A stretch of DNA of 64,000 nt from Cynocephalus volans (GCF_027409185.1 NC_084475.1:16264130-16328129); one strand, 5' to 3'; positions 1 to 44,536 are shown, numbered from the stretch's first letter. The notes: a model not told the origin generated them from the letters alone. A program made the numbers and translations.

Positions 1-167
1 AAATTATTAATAGCCTGTAACATTTATTCCTAGGTATTTTGTTCCTGCACATTAAAAAATTTTTTGTTTCCATTTCTAGGTATTTATTGTAATGTGGAGA
101 AAAGCTACTGATTTTTAAAATATCTCTCATATTCAGCTTCTGCCAGCTTTTCTTATGAATTCTAGTG

Positions 168-267
168 ATTTATTTATTTATTTATTTTTGGCAGCTGGCT
201 GGTACAGGGATCTGAACCCTTGACTTTGGTGTTGTAACACCATGCTCTAACCAACTGAGCCAGCCCT
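168..267 (-). repeat. tRNA-Ile-like SINE, monomer (type A)
   Basis: The reverse complement reads GGCTGGCTCAGTTGGTTAGA, then the GTGTTACAACACCAA anticodon-arm region and a B-box-like end. The T-rich 5' flank is the antisense of its A-tail. Confidence 0.8.
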
Positions 268-472
268 CTAGTAGATTTCTAGTAGGGTCTTTGGCGGTTT
301 TCTAGGCAGACATTTGTTGACATTTCTACCTGCTGTTGTCTTTGTTCTCCTTGTCATTGTGAATTAGTATATTTTCTAATGACAAAAATATCCCTTTATT
401 GTCATTTTGGTGGGGATCAGAAATAAGTACTTGTGTTCAATCTGCTTCTTTTAAAGAAAGTCTCCACATATT

Positions 473-647
473 CTTTTTTTTTTTTTTTTTTTAAAGACGA
501 CCGGTAAGGGGATCTTAACCCTTGACTTGGTGTTGTCAGCACCACACTCTCCCAAGTGAGCTAACCAGTCATCCCTATATGGGATCCGAACCTGTGGCCT
601 TGGTATTGTCAGCACCACACTCTCCTGAGTGAGCCACGGGCTGGACC
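473..647 (-). repeat. tRNA-derived SINE, dimer (type B)
   Basis: A head-to-tail dimer on the minus strand. The first half ends at the CCATATAGGGATG-type linker. The second half has GGTGCTGACAACACCAAGTC and ends in the CCGGTCGTCTTTAAA-type tail. The poly-T run on the plus strand is its A-tail. Confidence 0.85.
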
Positions 648-989
648 ATCCACGTATCCTTTTGCAACTTGCTCTTTGCACACATTATGCTTTGGGAGGC
701 TCTGCCCCCATTGGCTTGTGTAGATTTAGTATGTCATTTTTAACATCTCTTGACCATCCCACTGTGTAACTAAAACACTGTTTACTAATCCATTACTCTA
801 CAGAAGAAGAGTTAGATTTCACTATCACGGTATTACAGCAAATATGCTTGTACATTCTTGTACATGTATATCCTTATACATGTGACAACCTGTCTATCTG
901 GCAGTGGAATTACTGAACTATAGAGACCAGTATTTTCCACTTTACAGATATCATCTCTGTTCTCTTCAAAGCAGTTGTACCAGTTTATA

Positions 990-1072
990 CAAGAATACTT
1001 CAGAAAGTTCATGGAAAGATTCGTACTACCTTTTAATTCTATTTTTCCATGAACTTTTTGAAGTACTCTTGT
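990..1072. mobile_element. Short palindromic MITE-like element with TA flanks
   Basis: About 30-bp terminal inverted repeats face each other: CAAGAATACTTCAGAAAGTT on the left and its near reverse complement ending GAAGTACTCTTG on the right. A short A/T-rich centre separates them. TA dinucleotides flank both ends (TA|CAAG ... CTTG|TA), as expected for a Tc1/mariner-mobilised MITE. Confidence 0.55.
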
Positions 1073-1640
1073 ATTCCTGATAACACTAGCAGGTACCCTT
1101 TCCCCACATCCTTACCAACAGCGATTATAAAGCTGTTACATTTTTGCCAATCTGATAGGTGTAAAAGGGTAACTCGTCTAATTCGTATGTCTCTGATTTC
1201 TAAGTGCGGTTGAGCATCTCTTCATATAATTTGTTATAATTTATTAATACTTTTGCTATGCAGTTGTTTGCTTTTTTTTTTTATTTACCTATAGGAGTCC
1301 TCTACATAGTCAGTCAATTACATGTATTACAAATATCTTCCCCAATAAGGGCATTTTTTCACTTTGTTTATGGTGTCTCCCATTATATGGAAATTTTTAG
1401 TTTGAGTTTAGTCAAATAGATCATGCCTTCCTTTATGGTTTCTGCTTTTAAAATCTTGAGATACTCTTCCCTTCCTAAAGATAATAAAATATTTTCCCTT
1501 TTTTTATTTTATACTTTTTTGAGCTCTTTAATCCATGTGTATAATTCATATGTGTATGGTATCAGGTAGGGATCTAATTTTATCTTTCTCCAGTACCAAT
1601 TATTCAACTGTTCATCCCTTTCCTGTTGATTTATAATGCT

Positions 1641-2036
1641 ACCTATCACACACCGAATTCCCTTATATACTTGGGTCTGTTTCTAAGCATTCTACGAAAG
1701 AGTAAAAATAAATAAATAAATAAAGGGCTAAAAGCAAAACACAACGATATGGGAAAATGCTTATGTAACAAATTAAAATAAGGCAGGATTGACCTTGACT
1801 ATACAACGTAAAAGTCAGTATTAAGATAAATTAAATATTTATAAAGAAAAAAGTCTAACCTAGCTTGTTGTAAGCTGCCTATCCACCCAACACACCATTT
1901 TCCCCTTCCTATTCCTTTTAGGCCAGGAGCACATCCCTATAGCTTACAGAAGTTCCATGTGGGTTCAGAAATAAGCTGTGTGAAATTAGAGAGCAGTGGG
2001 TTCAGACAGAAAGGACTTCTACTGCCCAGGACTTAC
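1641..2036. other. RECQL5 intron, no gene seen
   Basis: AT-rich intronic sequence with a short AAAT run near 1710-1725. No exon, RNA gene or recognisable element was found. The splice donor of the next upstream exon is at 2036. Confidence 0.6.
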
Positions 2037-2199
2037 CTGAAGTTTTGCTATTTCCTTCCTGATCAGGAAGCTGACTTGGTCCCGGTCATTCCTAGAGTAA
2101 TAGAGACGGCACCACGAAGGCTTCCCATCCCTGCCGGCCCGGCCAGACTCCTGGTAGTACCCAGCCATACTCTTGGCAATATTCCAGTGGGCAACAAAC
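2037..2199 (-). CDS. RECQL5: RECQL5 coding exon 6 (motif VI)
   Basis: Encodes [20 protein letters not shown], then [19 protein letters not shown] and [12 protein letters not shown]. This includes the arginine-finger motif [10 protein letters not shown]. The acceptor is CCTACAG|GTTTG and the donor is TTCAG|GTAAGT. The next exon lies outside the window. Confidence 0.94.
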
Positions 2200-5100
2200 C
2201 TGTAGGATCCAAAGAGACAAGCAGCATGAGATGTGGCAGAACAGCTGAGTGCCCAGAGGAGGAGTGATCCTGAGTTAGTAGAGCAGGGCTTCCTCCACAG
2301 TGACCAGGAGTAGGGAGACCAGCAGAGATGGAGGCAGAGAAAAGATCCCAGGGTAAGCATGGCTAAGACACCTGCAGCCTATCAGCAAGTTTCCCCACCA
2401 TAGGGCAGCCCAGCTTACAGGTCAAAGCAAGAGTTAAAGGGGCAATTCCAGCACATATGGGGAACCTAAAAAAACACACAGCCAGAGGCCCAGTGGAAAA
2501 AATAATGTACTTAAAGAAACAAGATTAGGCTCTGCCACTTATGAGCTACACAACCTTCAATAAATCCTTTATGACTACTTTGAAGAGGGAAAGGGATAAT
2601 ATTTATTGAATACGCACTATGAGCCAGTTTATATATTTGTCTCATTTAATTGTTACAGTCACCAACACATGAATAGACCATTCTACAGATGATGAACCTG
2701 AGATTCATATAGGTAATTCTGTACAAAGTCACACAGTGAGGGACAATAGAACTAGCATTTGAGGTTAAGGGTAATTTACTTCAAAGCTGGCTCCTAATAA
2801 GACATGGCAGACCCAGGGTTCAAACTCTGATTCCAAAGTCTGTGTTCTTTCAACTAATTCCACCCTGACTAACTCAGGGTCACTGAGAGGTTCAAGAAGA
2901 CCATGTACAGGAAAGTGCTTGTACAAGGCATTATTGTTTGGTGTTAATCACAGCAAAGGGCTTGAGCTATAGCCCAAAATGTTTCTCAAAGGTCAAGCCA
3001 CGGCTGGAGGTAAAAGACTTCCCAATAGTTGCCAGTGTGGGGTCAGGAGGCTGGGATGCACCCTGACTCTTACAGACTGTCAGTAAGCAGTAACGAGGAG
3101 TGATGGTAATAAGATCTTGGCCTTTGGCTTACCACCGGGAGCAGTTTAAAATATTTAGCCCCCTCGCAGGGTCCACCTGCTAAGGAGATACAAGGGAACA
3201 GGGCTGTGTTAATGGACAGCCTGACACTCTGCACATGCTGCCCCCTTTCCCAGGGGATGGCAGAACTGTGCTGTGCCTCAGAGAAACTGTCAGCATTCAG
3301 GCTGGGTACGAGGGACTCTCTCCTGGACCTCCTTCCTCTCTGACCCTAGAAGGAGCACCTGGCCCTGGTCCTCCAGACAGAGCACTCAGCAGCCCACCCT
3401 GAGTCAGCCCCAGACCTGGAAGGCAAGGCAAAAACCACAGCTTACCTGACATTGGCTTTATCCACTCCCATCCCAAAACTAATGGTTGCAACAATCACAG
3501 GGACCTTCTCCTCCATCCACTCATTCTGCACCAGCGTTCTTTCAGAAGACTTCAGCCCTGTAAAGGAGGAAAAGATGGAGAAGAGAACTCACATTTCCCT
3601 TGGGTCTACCTTGGGGTCAATCTTGGGTTTTACACTATGCTGGGCACTTTACACACACCCTGAATCTATCACTTTCCATCTGGATGACCTTGGGCCAGGT
3701 ACTTAACCTCACTGAGTCTCAACCAATAAACATAAAGACCTTAGCCCATGTGTGGCCCAGAGCTCTCAATAAATGTTAGGGCCATGATTCAAACCCAAGT
3801 CCAAAGCCAAGTCCTCCAAAGACAGTGCACTTTCTACAACACCAATATCTGGGCTTACAAAAACTTGTTGCCTGATGCTGGGTGGGCATAGGGTGAGAAA
3901 AAGAACCCAAGAGTCACAATTCTCATTTTAGACCTCATTTGTGTCTAGACTCCTTTTAGTGGAATTATGTGAATCACTTTAGACTAGGTATCTGGAAAAA
4001 GATAATGGACCGTCTGATTATCCAGGGTCTGTAAGGAACAAGAGAACCACTAAAAGGCCTCTAAGAGTGAAGGACCACATGTTCTGGGTGCCCCTTACCT
4101 GCATGGTAAGCCTTGGCGTTCACACCCCTGCAAGTGAGCTCTATCGCCAGCTGTTCACAAGCCTCTCTAGTCCTGCAATAGATAATGCCGCAGCCAGACA
4201 ACTGTATGGGGAGATAAGGGAAGAAAATAAGCAATGAGAACAGAACAATCAGCTGTGTGCTCTTTCTCTCATTGGCTTCACGGTCTCCTCTGAGGCAGGA
4301 CACATAGCAGGGCTCTGCCACTTTATAAAAAGCAGGACCAAAGCAGCCCAAAACCCAACCTGCTTAACTCCTCTGTCTCTTCCCTGAAAACCTTATGTAG
4401 GTCTGCAAAGCCCTCATACAGAGGGGCCAGCTACTTGCCTTCAACAAAAGGATCTGGGATAAGGGAACCCCAATAAGAGGGACAATGCCAGGAAACCAAA
4501 GGGACAGCTATCTTTGTGCATGAGTTTTAAGAAGACTGGCTAAGAAAGCTAGAAAAGTAAAGGTCTTAGAAAACCAAAATCCATTTCTATGCTGCAGATA
4601 GCACCCCAGTGCTCCAGATGTTTCTTGGCCCCCCAACTTCAGTGCCTCACCCCTTTATCAGCCTTCTGCCCAAGAGCCTTAAAGCAGAAGTCCCTCAGGT
4701 TCCCAAAGAGATCAGAAATAAGCTCTTTGAACTGCACATCATAGAAGAGGTTGGGCCGGAAGCAGGGAGTCTTGAAGGTGGCAACTGGTTGCTTCAGGTG
4801 CAGGGCAACAAACACATCTTCTTGGACCTGCAGGGTGGCAGTGGCAGTCAGAGCCACACATGGGGCATGTGCCAGGCGGGAGCGCAGGGCACCCAGACGC
4901 AAGTAGTCAGGACGGAAGTCGTGCCCCCACTGGGAAATACAATGAGCTTCATCCACCACCAAGTAAGAGAGCAGGTGGCGGGACACCAGGGATTTCAGGA
5001 CAGGCTGGAAGGAGGCTGATGCTGCCATCTCTGGGGTGATGTACAGAAGTTTGGTCCGGGGCTTTTCTTGCTCCAGGTCAGAGAGCAGCTCCTTCCTCTC

Positions 5101-7340
5101 CTGCGCTGAGAGCTTTGAGTTTAGGGAACTCACTTGTACCTTCAGGGCCAGCAAGTGATCCACTTGGTCCTGCAGACGGAAGGGGATGAGGCCACAGAGG
5201 GGAGTATGTTCAGTGGTAAATGTCACTGAAACTCCCTGGAGGATTTCCCAATCATAAAATGTTCTCCTCCCACCCTCCAATATGTTTTCTTTTTGAACAG
5301 TACAGAAGGTGAAGTGGTTGAGAGGACAGCTCTATAGTCAGACAGACCTGGATTTAATCCTGGCTTACTTAATTGACACATGCTCTTTGACTGTTTCTTA
5401 ACCTCTGAGACTGTTTTCTCTCTCTTTCTCTTATGAAAATAGTAACTAATAGGATTGTTATAAGAACTAAATGAAATTTTACATTTCAAAGGTGAAATTA
5501 ATGTGTATAAAGCGCTTAGCACAAAGCCTGAGACCAAGTGAACATTCACTAAGTATTACTGTTGTTCCCCGTCTCTCTCCCTTTCTTCATGGTGAATGGC
5601 TTTTAACCACATGGTCATGCTTTCTCAATTCTGAATCTATTAGCCCATCTGCAAGCCTTAAATATTGCCAGAACATCTGCAGAGCCAGTGTGAACAAGGT
5701 CCCAGCCAGTTTCTCATCTTTTTTTCTGTCTCTCATACCTGTGTCCTTGCACGAATAAAGCAGGACACCAGGAATCCCCCATATCAATTTAGCTATCTAC
5801 TCATCTGCACCTTCTATCCCAAAATCATAAGTGTACACGTGAGAGTGAGTATGTATGCACAGGTATAGTTTCATACTTTCCAGGACAAAAAATAACAAAG
5901 GAGAGTGAGAGACCTCAGGCCATCAAAACACAGAGGACTCATTCTTAACCAGCCAGAGTGATCTGCACTAGCAGAGAACCCCACATTTGGGCAATTCAGA
6001 AACCCAACAGAGAATGACAGTCAAATCAGAGAAAATAAGAGTCAAAAGGCAAAAAAAAGAAGTGAAATTTCCAGCTATAAAAAACCTTCCCTGATCCTTT
6101 TGGGCTACTGTCTTCATTCCCCTAAGCCTCACCTGAATCAAAGCAATGAGAGGAGAAACTACAATGGTGATGCCTTTGGCCAACAGGGCAGGGAGCTGAT
6201 AGCAGAGGGATTTTCCTGCCCCTGTGGGCATGCACACAAAGACATCCTTGTCACCTACAAAAATACAAGAAGAAAACATCTCAATGCTTCCTGTCTTTTC
6301 ATCAAGGTTGTTGAAAATTAAATGAGAATGTAGGAAGACACCTAGCAGAATGCCTGGCACATGGGAGAGTCTCAATATAACATTCTTTTCTTGTCCTTTC
6401 TCTGAAAAGGGCAGAGATCTCAGGAGATGTGGAAATGTGCACACAAAGCATTTCCAGAAATGGTAAAAACCACAAGGGTAAGAAATCCAAGACTTCTGGA
6501 ATATGAATGATTAAACAGCCATGAAAGCAGAATACACCAGGATGAGTGGGCATATCTGTGTAAACGTGGAAGGACATCAATCTTTTGTTCATAAAGCTAT
6601 CATTGATATTGCACTGCTGCCTCCCCACTTTTTTAAAGAAGATGACCGGTAAGGGGATCTCAACCCTTGGCTTGGTGTTGTCAGTACCATGCTCAACCGG
6701 CAAGCCAACCGGCCATCCCTATATAGGATCTGAACCTGTGGCCTTGGTGTTATGAGCACCGCACTCTCCCGAGTGAGCCATGGGCCGGCCCTGCTGCCCC
6801 CCTCTTGACAACCTCCATTTGTCACTGTATCTCAGGTTTACAATATTATTACCCCTTCCTTCCCTATCTGGGCCCAGGCCACTCAGTCTTCAACAAGGGG
6901 GCTACCTCGGTCAGTGACTGGGTTAGGTTATTCCTGCCACCCTCACTACTGCCTACACACAAATGAACATGTATGGGAATCTAGGAACTGTTTTCAAAGA
7001 CAGTCTGTAGCTATGGGTCTGAGATGTAAGAACCAGACAGCTAGGCGGTTCTGCCATTAAAACTGCGAGCTTTGGGCGACAAGTCTACAAGATTTCCAAA
7101 ACCAGTATGGACCAAGTGGGGTGAGGTAGGAAGGCTCGGGGGGAGTGTTCCGCTACAGTGCTATGGTACAGCCAGCACAAATTTAAACGCAGGTAGCTTG
7201 ATAATGTTACCTTTCACTACAGCCATGGTCGCACTCTCCTGTAAAGGTGTCTTAAAAGAATCAAACCCAAAGACCTTCTTCAACGTGCGCCGGACTCGCA
7301 GCTCAGGGTCAGAAGGAAAGGAGGAAGGGCAGGTGCTCAT
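2037..7340 (-). CDS. RECQL5: RECQL5, ATP-dependent DNA helicase Q5 (5' half of gene; six coding exons)
   Basis: Coding exons on the minus strand are 7340-7211, 6254-6133, 5169-4651, 4201-4099, 3557-3446 and 2199-2037. They total 1149 nt, or residues 1-383, and all have GT/AG borders in consistent phase. RecQ5 is a 3'-5' superfamily-2 helicase that binds RNA polymerase II and removes RAD51 filaments. The helicase core is visible in order: Walker A TGAGKS, motif Ia [13 protein letters not shown] box, motif III LTATAT, motif [13 protein letters not shown], motif V region [14 protein letters not shown], and motif [12 protein letters not shown]. Zinc-binding, KIX and C-terminal regions lie left of the window (human protein 991 aa). 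The start was chosen because MSTCPSSF leads straight into the conserved [20 protein letters not shown]. No frameshift or stop interrupts the exons, so the gene looks functional. Non-coding 5' exon(s) were not resolved. Confidence 0.95.
2200..3445. other. RECQL5 intron with an antisense MIR
   Basis: Positions ~2595-2870 resemble MIR in reverse orientation (TATTTATTGAATACGCACTA, then CTACAGATGATGAACCTGAG, then a GGGTTCAAACTCTGATTCC region). Nothing recognisable was seen in the rest. Confidence 0.6.
3446..3557 (-). CDS. RECQL5: RECQL5 coding exon 5 (motif V)
   Basis: Encodes [20 protein letters not shown] and then [16 protein letters not shown]. The acceptor is TTTACAG|GGCTG and the donor is GTCAG|GTAAGC. 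The GMGVDK motif V core is intact. Confidence 0.93.
3558..4650. other. RECQL5 introns around coding exon 4
   Basis: Apart from the exon at 4099-4201, only a weak MIR-like stretch at ~3650-3830 is visible (GGCCAGGTACTTAACCTCAC). Nothing else was supportable. Confidence 0.5.
4099..4201 (-). CDS. RECQL5: RECQL5 coding exon 4 (motif IV)
   Basis: Encodes [20 protein letters not shown] and continues to KAYHAG, the start of the second RecA-like domain. The acceptor is ATACAG|TTGTCT and the donor is TGCAG|GTAAGG. Confidence 0.93.
4651..5169 (-). CDS. RECQL5: RECQL5 coding exon 3 (DEAH box, motif III)
   Basis: This large 519-nt exon encodes 173 residues from [11 protein letters not shown] to [10 protein letters not shown]. 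It contains [19 protein letters not shown] (motif II plus the RecQ aromatic-rich loop) and [14 protein letters not shown] (motif III). The acceptor is CTGCAG|GACC and the donor is AAAGGG|GTGAGG. Confidence 0.95.
5305..5545 (+). repeat. MIR SINE (RECQL5 intron)
   Basis: Sense MIR features occur in order: CAGACAGACCTGGATTTAAT, a GACTGTTTCTTAACCTCTGA region, ATAGGATTGTTATAAGAACT and AAAGCGCTTAGCACAAAGCC. The remainder of the intron (5170-6132) shows nothing else. Confidence 0.75.
6133..6254 (-). CDS. RECQL5: RECQL5 coding exon 2 (Walker A)
   Basis: The acceptor is TTTGTAG|GTGAC and the donor is ATTCAG|GTGAGG. It carries [20 protein letters not shown] followed by [21 protein letters not shown]. 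The ATP-binding P-loop and motif Ia are intact. Confidence 0.95.
6255..7210. other. RECQL5 intron 1 of the coding part
   Basis: Contains the dimer SINE at 6629-6791. The rest is unremarkable unique sequence, with no additional exon signal. Confidence 0.5.
6629..6791 (-). repeat. tRNA-derived SINE, dimer (type B)
   Basis: Minus-strand dimer. The head GGGCCGGCCCATGGCTCACT is at the right end, the linker reads CCTATATAGGGATGGCC, and the tail GATCCCCTTACCGGTCATC is at the left end. Confidence 0.85.
7211..7340 (-). CDS. RECQL5: RECQL5 coding exon 1 (start codon)
   Basis: The ATG is at 7340-7338. The exon encodes 43 codons plus one base and ends at donor AAAG|GTAACA. It covers the N-terminal lead of the helicase domain ([14 protein letters not shown], then VVK). 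Confidence 0.92.
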
Positions 7341-8136
7341 CTTAGCGAAAAACGGGAGCCAAAGGTGGTGAAAGGTTGCTACGAGAACCCTCTGTTCTGC
7401 TTTAAAAATAGTTTATTTTTCTCTGTGAGTATAAATTCGCTATATTACACCTAAGTAATAAAGTTGTAGGTGAACAGTCTCAAGCAATACGTTCGTGGGT
7501 AGTTAACATCTCCACTTTCAGGCTCAGTGAAAATAAAAACACTGAACTATCCCACGCTACGGTATAGCACAGAGCTAGAAATCAGATCACTAAAAGAAAC
7601 ATAAATGTCTTCGGAATAGTTTGGAGAACGTGGGCTCGTTTTTCTAAGAGCCACCTTCTGCTCCTTCTATAAGCGCAGCTACGACCATTCTTGCCCCCAG
7701 GACCCTGACCCTCTCTCTCTTCTTCCTCCGAGCACCAGATCCGCAATTTTCTCCCTTTCCCAGCCGAAGCCTCCCTCTCTTCACCCCAAGATATCAGAGC
7801 CAGCCATGGGCCGCCCAGAAACGCAAGGCTCTTGCCGCGCCGCTGCTGCCGGCTGGCTCAGAAACTACTCGAAGACCCCCACACCCTACGACCAGCGTTG
7901 AGAGATCAAATCGCTGAGAACTCGTCAGGGAAAAGCCATACAACCTTATGTCCGTCGGGCAGTGATGACGTTCAGGAGCGCTGGCCTCAGGGGAGGGGCC
8001 AGGCGCAGAAACGAGCATTTGATTGGTTTCTGGTGTGGCGCGGCGCCTCCTGGGTCCCGGAAGAAGTTGCCTTTCCGCACGGAAGTCGGCTTCTTAGAGT
8101 CATAGGAGTGAGCTATGCTAGAGCTATGACAATAAG
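7341..8136. promoter_or_regulatory. Divergent RECQL5/SAP30BP promoter region
   Basis: This 796-bp space separates two oppositely directed start codons. From ~7640 onward it is CpG-enriched and has no TATA box. Visible motif matches are a CRE-like TGACGT (7966-7971), an inverted CCAAT box ATTGG (8022-8026), an ETS core CCGGAA (8057-8062) and a second GGAAG at ~8081. RECQL5 non-coding exon 1 and both transcription starts must lie here but cannot be placed from sequence alone. Confidence 0.65.
8115..8129 (+). promoter_or_regulatory. Candidate 4-codon uORF upstream of SAP30BP
   Basis: ATGCTAGAGCTATGA encodes MLEL then stop, ending 7 nt before the SAP30BP start codon. A second upstream ATG (8126-8128) overlaps its stop in an ATGA arrangement and runs out of frame across the main start. 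Relevance depends on the mRNA start lying upstream of 8115. Confidence 0.45.
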
Positions 8137-41149
<33,013 letters not shown>

Positions 41150-41380
41150 CCTGAGGGGTCTTGCTAGGACTTGACATGACCATATAGCCCAGTGACCACT
41201 GAGAGACCCACTTTATATGTTTCAGGACCTGCTCCCCAGATGCCACCTGAGAGGAACCTCAGTGTGGCATTCCAGCCAGAAGAAGGACATTGCAGCAGAG
41301 GAGTGGGTTCTGTGGACAGCATCTGTCCACCCAGCAGTTGGGGCCTGTCGCCCTATTAAAGTGTTGTGTTCTCACATGCT
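41150..41380 (+). terminator. SAP30BP: SAP30BP 3' UTR and poly(A) signal
   Basis: The variant signal ATTAAA is at 41355-41360, followed within 30 nt by a GT-rich stretch (GTGTTGTGTT). Cleavage is expected near 41375-41385. A further AATAAA at 42233-42238 could serve a longer form. Confidence 0.6.
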
Positions 41381-44280
41381 GGCATCTCAGGTGCACTGGC
41401 CTCTTCTACAGTCTATGTCAAGCAAATGTGATTGCATAAGTGCCGCCTCCATCTTCTAGGTTGGGATATTGCCTCTGGGTTAACAGTGGGGTGATGGAAG
41501 TGTGTGGCACTGCTCAAAGGGGTGGCTGAGAAGTCACCCTGGTCATTCCCGGTGTGTGCCTCTTGGTGTGGGCAGATGGGAGCCTAGAGGTGCAGTGAGA
41601 CCTTGTGTTCCCAATGTCCGCTGCCCTCATCCCCAGACCCCACCAGTTCTCAGGTGAGTGGAGACCTCTGTTTTCTTGAGTGCAATCAAGCACTCCCTGA
41701 CTGCTTCTTGGACACACCCAGGCTTTTGAAGTCAAGCCAGTTACCAGAATGGCCGGGGTGAGATCCCCAACCTGCATAGGGAGGGATAGAGGCGGCGGCG
41801 CCTGGCCAAGGCTGCCCCAGTCCCTCAGTGCCCAGCAGGATCCAAGCAGCGGGGGAGATGAATCACCTCCTGCTCTGGCTGGGCGGCAGCTCATTGTTTA
41901 CATGAAAGCCCCACTCCTGGGAGGGCTCCTGCCACCCCACCCTTCCTCTGTGGTGTTATCTCTGCCCCACAGCAGCCCCTGGGCAGCGCCAGTGGCTGCT
42001 GGGCTCCTCATGGGGCCAAAGCAGGTTTCCTAGCCACTGCCAGCCCAAGAGTCCAGAGGGGCCCATTTATCTTTCTTATTCTTTGGCAACTCGCCTTTCC
42101 GCTCCTGCGGAAGGGCTGCGTGTCAGAGAAGGAAGCTGGGCTGTGAAGAGCCGTGTTGCTTCCATTGGCAGTGGAGGTGCAGAAAAGTGGTCCCAGAATT
42201 GCACCTGGGAACTCTTCCCTTGAGGTCCCCAAAATAAAGATTGAGTCACGCTTCCTCCTCCCCTGTCCCACACACACTGGGGAGCTGGAGGAGATCGGTT
42301 CCACCCTCCCTCCTTTACATGGGACTTTGTGCCCCTGGGAAGAAGACCCCAAGAGGGTCTCAGAAAAGCCTTCCTTTCCTGCAACCTCTGACAGGACCCC
42401 TCTCATTAGCCAAGGGCACTGTGGAGGTCTCAGGGGAGGCAACTTGGCTTTTATTTTAGATCAAGGAGAGAAGCAAAATCCAGAGATGATAAAATTAGCT
42501 GTAGTCATGGGGAGTTGGTGACACAGAGCCCCCTCCCCATCTGGGGCTCTTGAGGGGGTAGGGGGGTTGGGGCAGGTCTTTCCCCTACCACACTTTGCTG
42601 TCCTCTGGGAGCTCCCCCACCCCTAGTCCTGCTAGTGAGCTGTCCCATTGGAGCAGTCGTGACTGTGTCCCCTGTGGGCCCCCAGCAGTGGGGGACCTGG
42701 GAAATGAACACAGTTGGGCATCCCCGAGCTGGAAGTGCCACTTGTTAGAAGCCTTGAGAGTTGGGTCAAAGTCTTCAATCCCTCTGAACCTTAGTTGGCC
42801 TTCCCACCTTAGTCCCACTGGGGGTGGCCTAGAGGCATAGTAACAGTTTCTGTGGAGATATCCCAGGCACTAGGGACCAAAGTTGTTTCTGACTGGTATG
42901 TCTCTGCTTATAAGGAGAACTTTGTCCAGACTGAACTCTGTCCATGTCCTCTGCTCCCACCCACCCACCTAACCCCCTACTCCTCTTCCTATAGTTGTAG
43001 TCTTGGGTGGCGACATCCTGATCCTTCCAGGTCCCACAGTTCTGCACTGGGAATCCTGCACTCTTCCCCACCTCTGCTGGGTCACATCTGATGGAGAAGC
43101 CCCTTCTCCATCCCCACTATTACTGTCCTCATCCCTCCTGCCACCTCTCCCTCTCCCACTCCCATCCAAGCTCCAATCAGCCAGCAGAGTCGGCTTTCTG
43201 CACTCCAGCTCCTGGACATAAACGATCCGCCATCCACAGGAAAGAGTCTAGACCAGTGTGGCACACAAGGCCCTAGTGTTCATACCACCTTCCGTCCTCA
43301 CCCTCGGCTCTCCCCACCCATCCACCCTGTTCTTCAGCTGTTCTCACCTTTCTCACCCACCCTTTTACAGCCCCAGGCCTTCACACGTGCAGAGCCTTCA
43401 AGATGCCACTCTGGTTTTCATCACCCCTTCCTGACTGCCTGGGCAGTTAATTGCTCCTTTCTCAGTGCTCTCAGCACTCTTGCCTCCAGGACAACACTTC
43501 TTTGACTTGTAACCTCTGCCCACAGATGGGTGGGTCGGGACCACTAGTGTCTCCTAGTTCTTGTGAGCAAAGACAAAGCAGTTGTTAACAATGCTGTGTC
43601 CAAGTGCATGGCGTGAGATAAGTACTGGGGTGATTGGTAGATGGAGGGATGGAAGGAGAGGTGAGCTGCTCATTGTCCAAAGGTATGGGCCCCATCCCTG
43701 TGGTCGCTGGACTGATGGTTTTCAACCCTCCATGTTCACGGCACCAGTCAAGCCTCACATGGCTAGAATCCACAGGGCTGTTGTGGATTGGCCATGCGTT
43801 GGCAATCCTTGAAGCTCAGTAATGGGTACAGGAGGGTTCATTCTAATTTTGTATATGTTTGAAAATCTCTATAATAAAGGACTTTTGTGTGTGTGTGCTG
43901 GCCAGTACCGGGATCAAAAGAAAAGATTTTTTAAAGGGCTTATTGAGTAAGAGAAAAGGATGAGGAAGAAAATCATGGACAGATTTGGAGTGATCTTCAG
44001 GAGAGATTAAAATGATACGGCAAGGTACAGAACAATGCATATAATATGCTCCCTTCTTTTACGAAAAGGAGGAAATACAAAACAAAATAATAGGGAAAGA
44101 GATGCAAGAATAAAATCAAATTATGAAAAATCCCTGATGTTAAATTTGAATTGGAACGATCAACATGAACTCATGACTTAAGAAAAAGAATATACCTCAG
44201 TAGCAATGAGCCCACGTAGCACCGAAATCTTGGTCACTATACCATTCCCCACTAAAAGGAACCAGGGCTACTTGGAGAAA
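41381..44280. other. Intergenic, downstream of SAP30BP
   Basis: Mostly unique GC-rich sequence to ~43550. Around 43800-44280 are old LINE-like fragments (TGTATATGTTTGAAAATCTC) and a possible SINE remnant at ~43893-43920 (TGCTGGCCAGTACCGGGATC). No gene was seen. Confidence 0.5.
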
Positions 44281-44302
44281 TGGATGATCTCGAAATCAAA
44301 GT

Positions 44303-44399
44303 GGGGGCTGCCTGGTTAGCTCAGACGGTAGAGCACAGTGTTGTAACACCAAGGTCAAGGATTTGGATCCCCATATCCACCAGCCGCCAAAAAAAAAAA
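44303..44399 (+). repeat. tRNA-Ile-like SINE, monomer (type A)
   Basis: GGGGGCTGCCTGGTTAGCTC and TCAAGGATTTGGATCCCCAT are the promoter-box regions. The near-identical flanks AATCAAAGTGGG / AATCTAAGTGGG are the target-site duplication. Confidence 0.85.
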
Positions 44400-44536
44400 T
44401 CTAAGTGGGACTGGGGCAGTTTGTTCCAGAAGGCAGGGAGGACTAAGAAGTGTTTCAGAAGGTTAAAGGAGCTGGTTTGAAGGGATCTCCCACTGGCCAA
44501 ATTTGGTTAAATTTGAACATTAAGAATGACTGCAGT

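Larger units (their letters stand above)
1..1640 (-). repeat. Old L1 LINE, antisense, fragmented (RECQL5 intron)
   Basis: T-rich sequence reads as the reverse complement of old mammalian L1 ORF2/3' regions. Recognisable stretches are TTTTTGCCAATCTGATAGG near 1142, GTTGAGCATCTCTTCATAT near 1208 and AGCAGTTGTACCAGTTTAT near 970. It is interrupted by SINEs at 168-267 and 473-647 and by a small inverted-repeat element at 990-1072. The subfamily was not assigned. Confidence 0.65.

Noticed and set aside
43560-43860. A short gene between SAP30BP and ITGB4
   Set aside because: ORFs are under 80 codons, overlap on both strands and show no splice or homology support.
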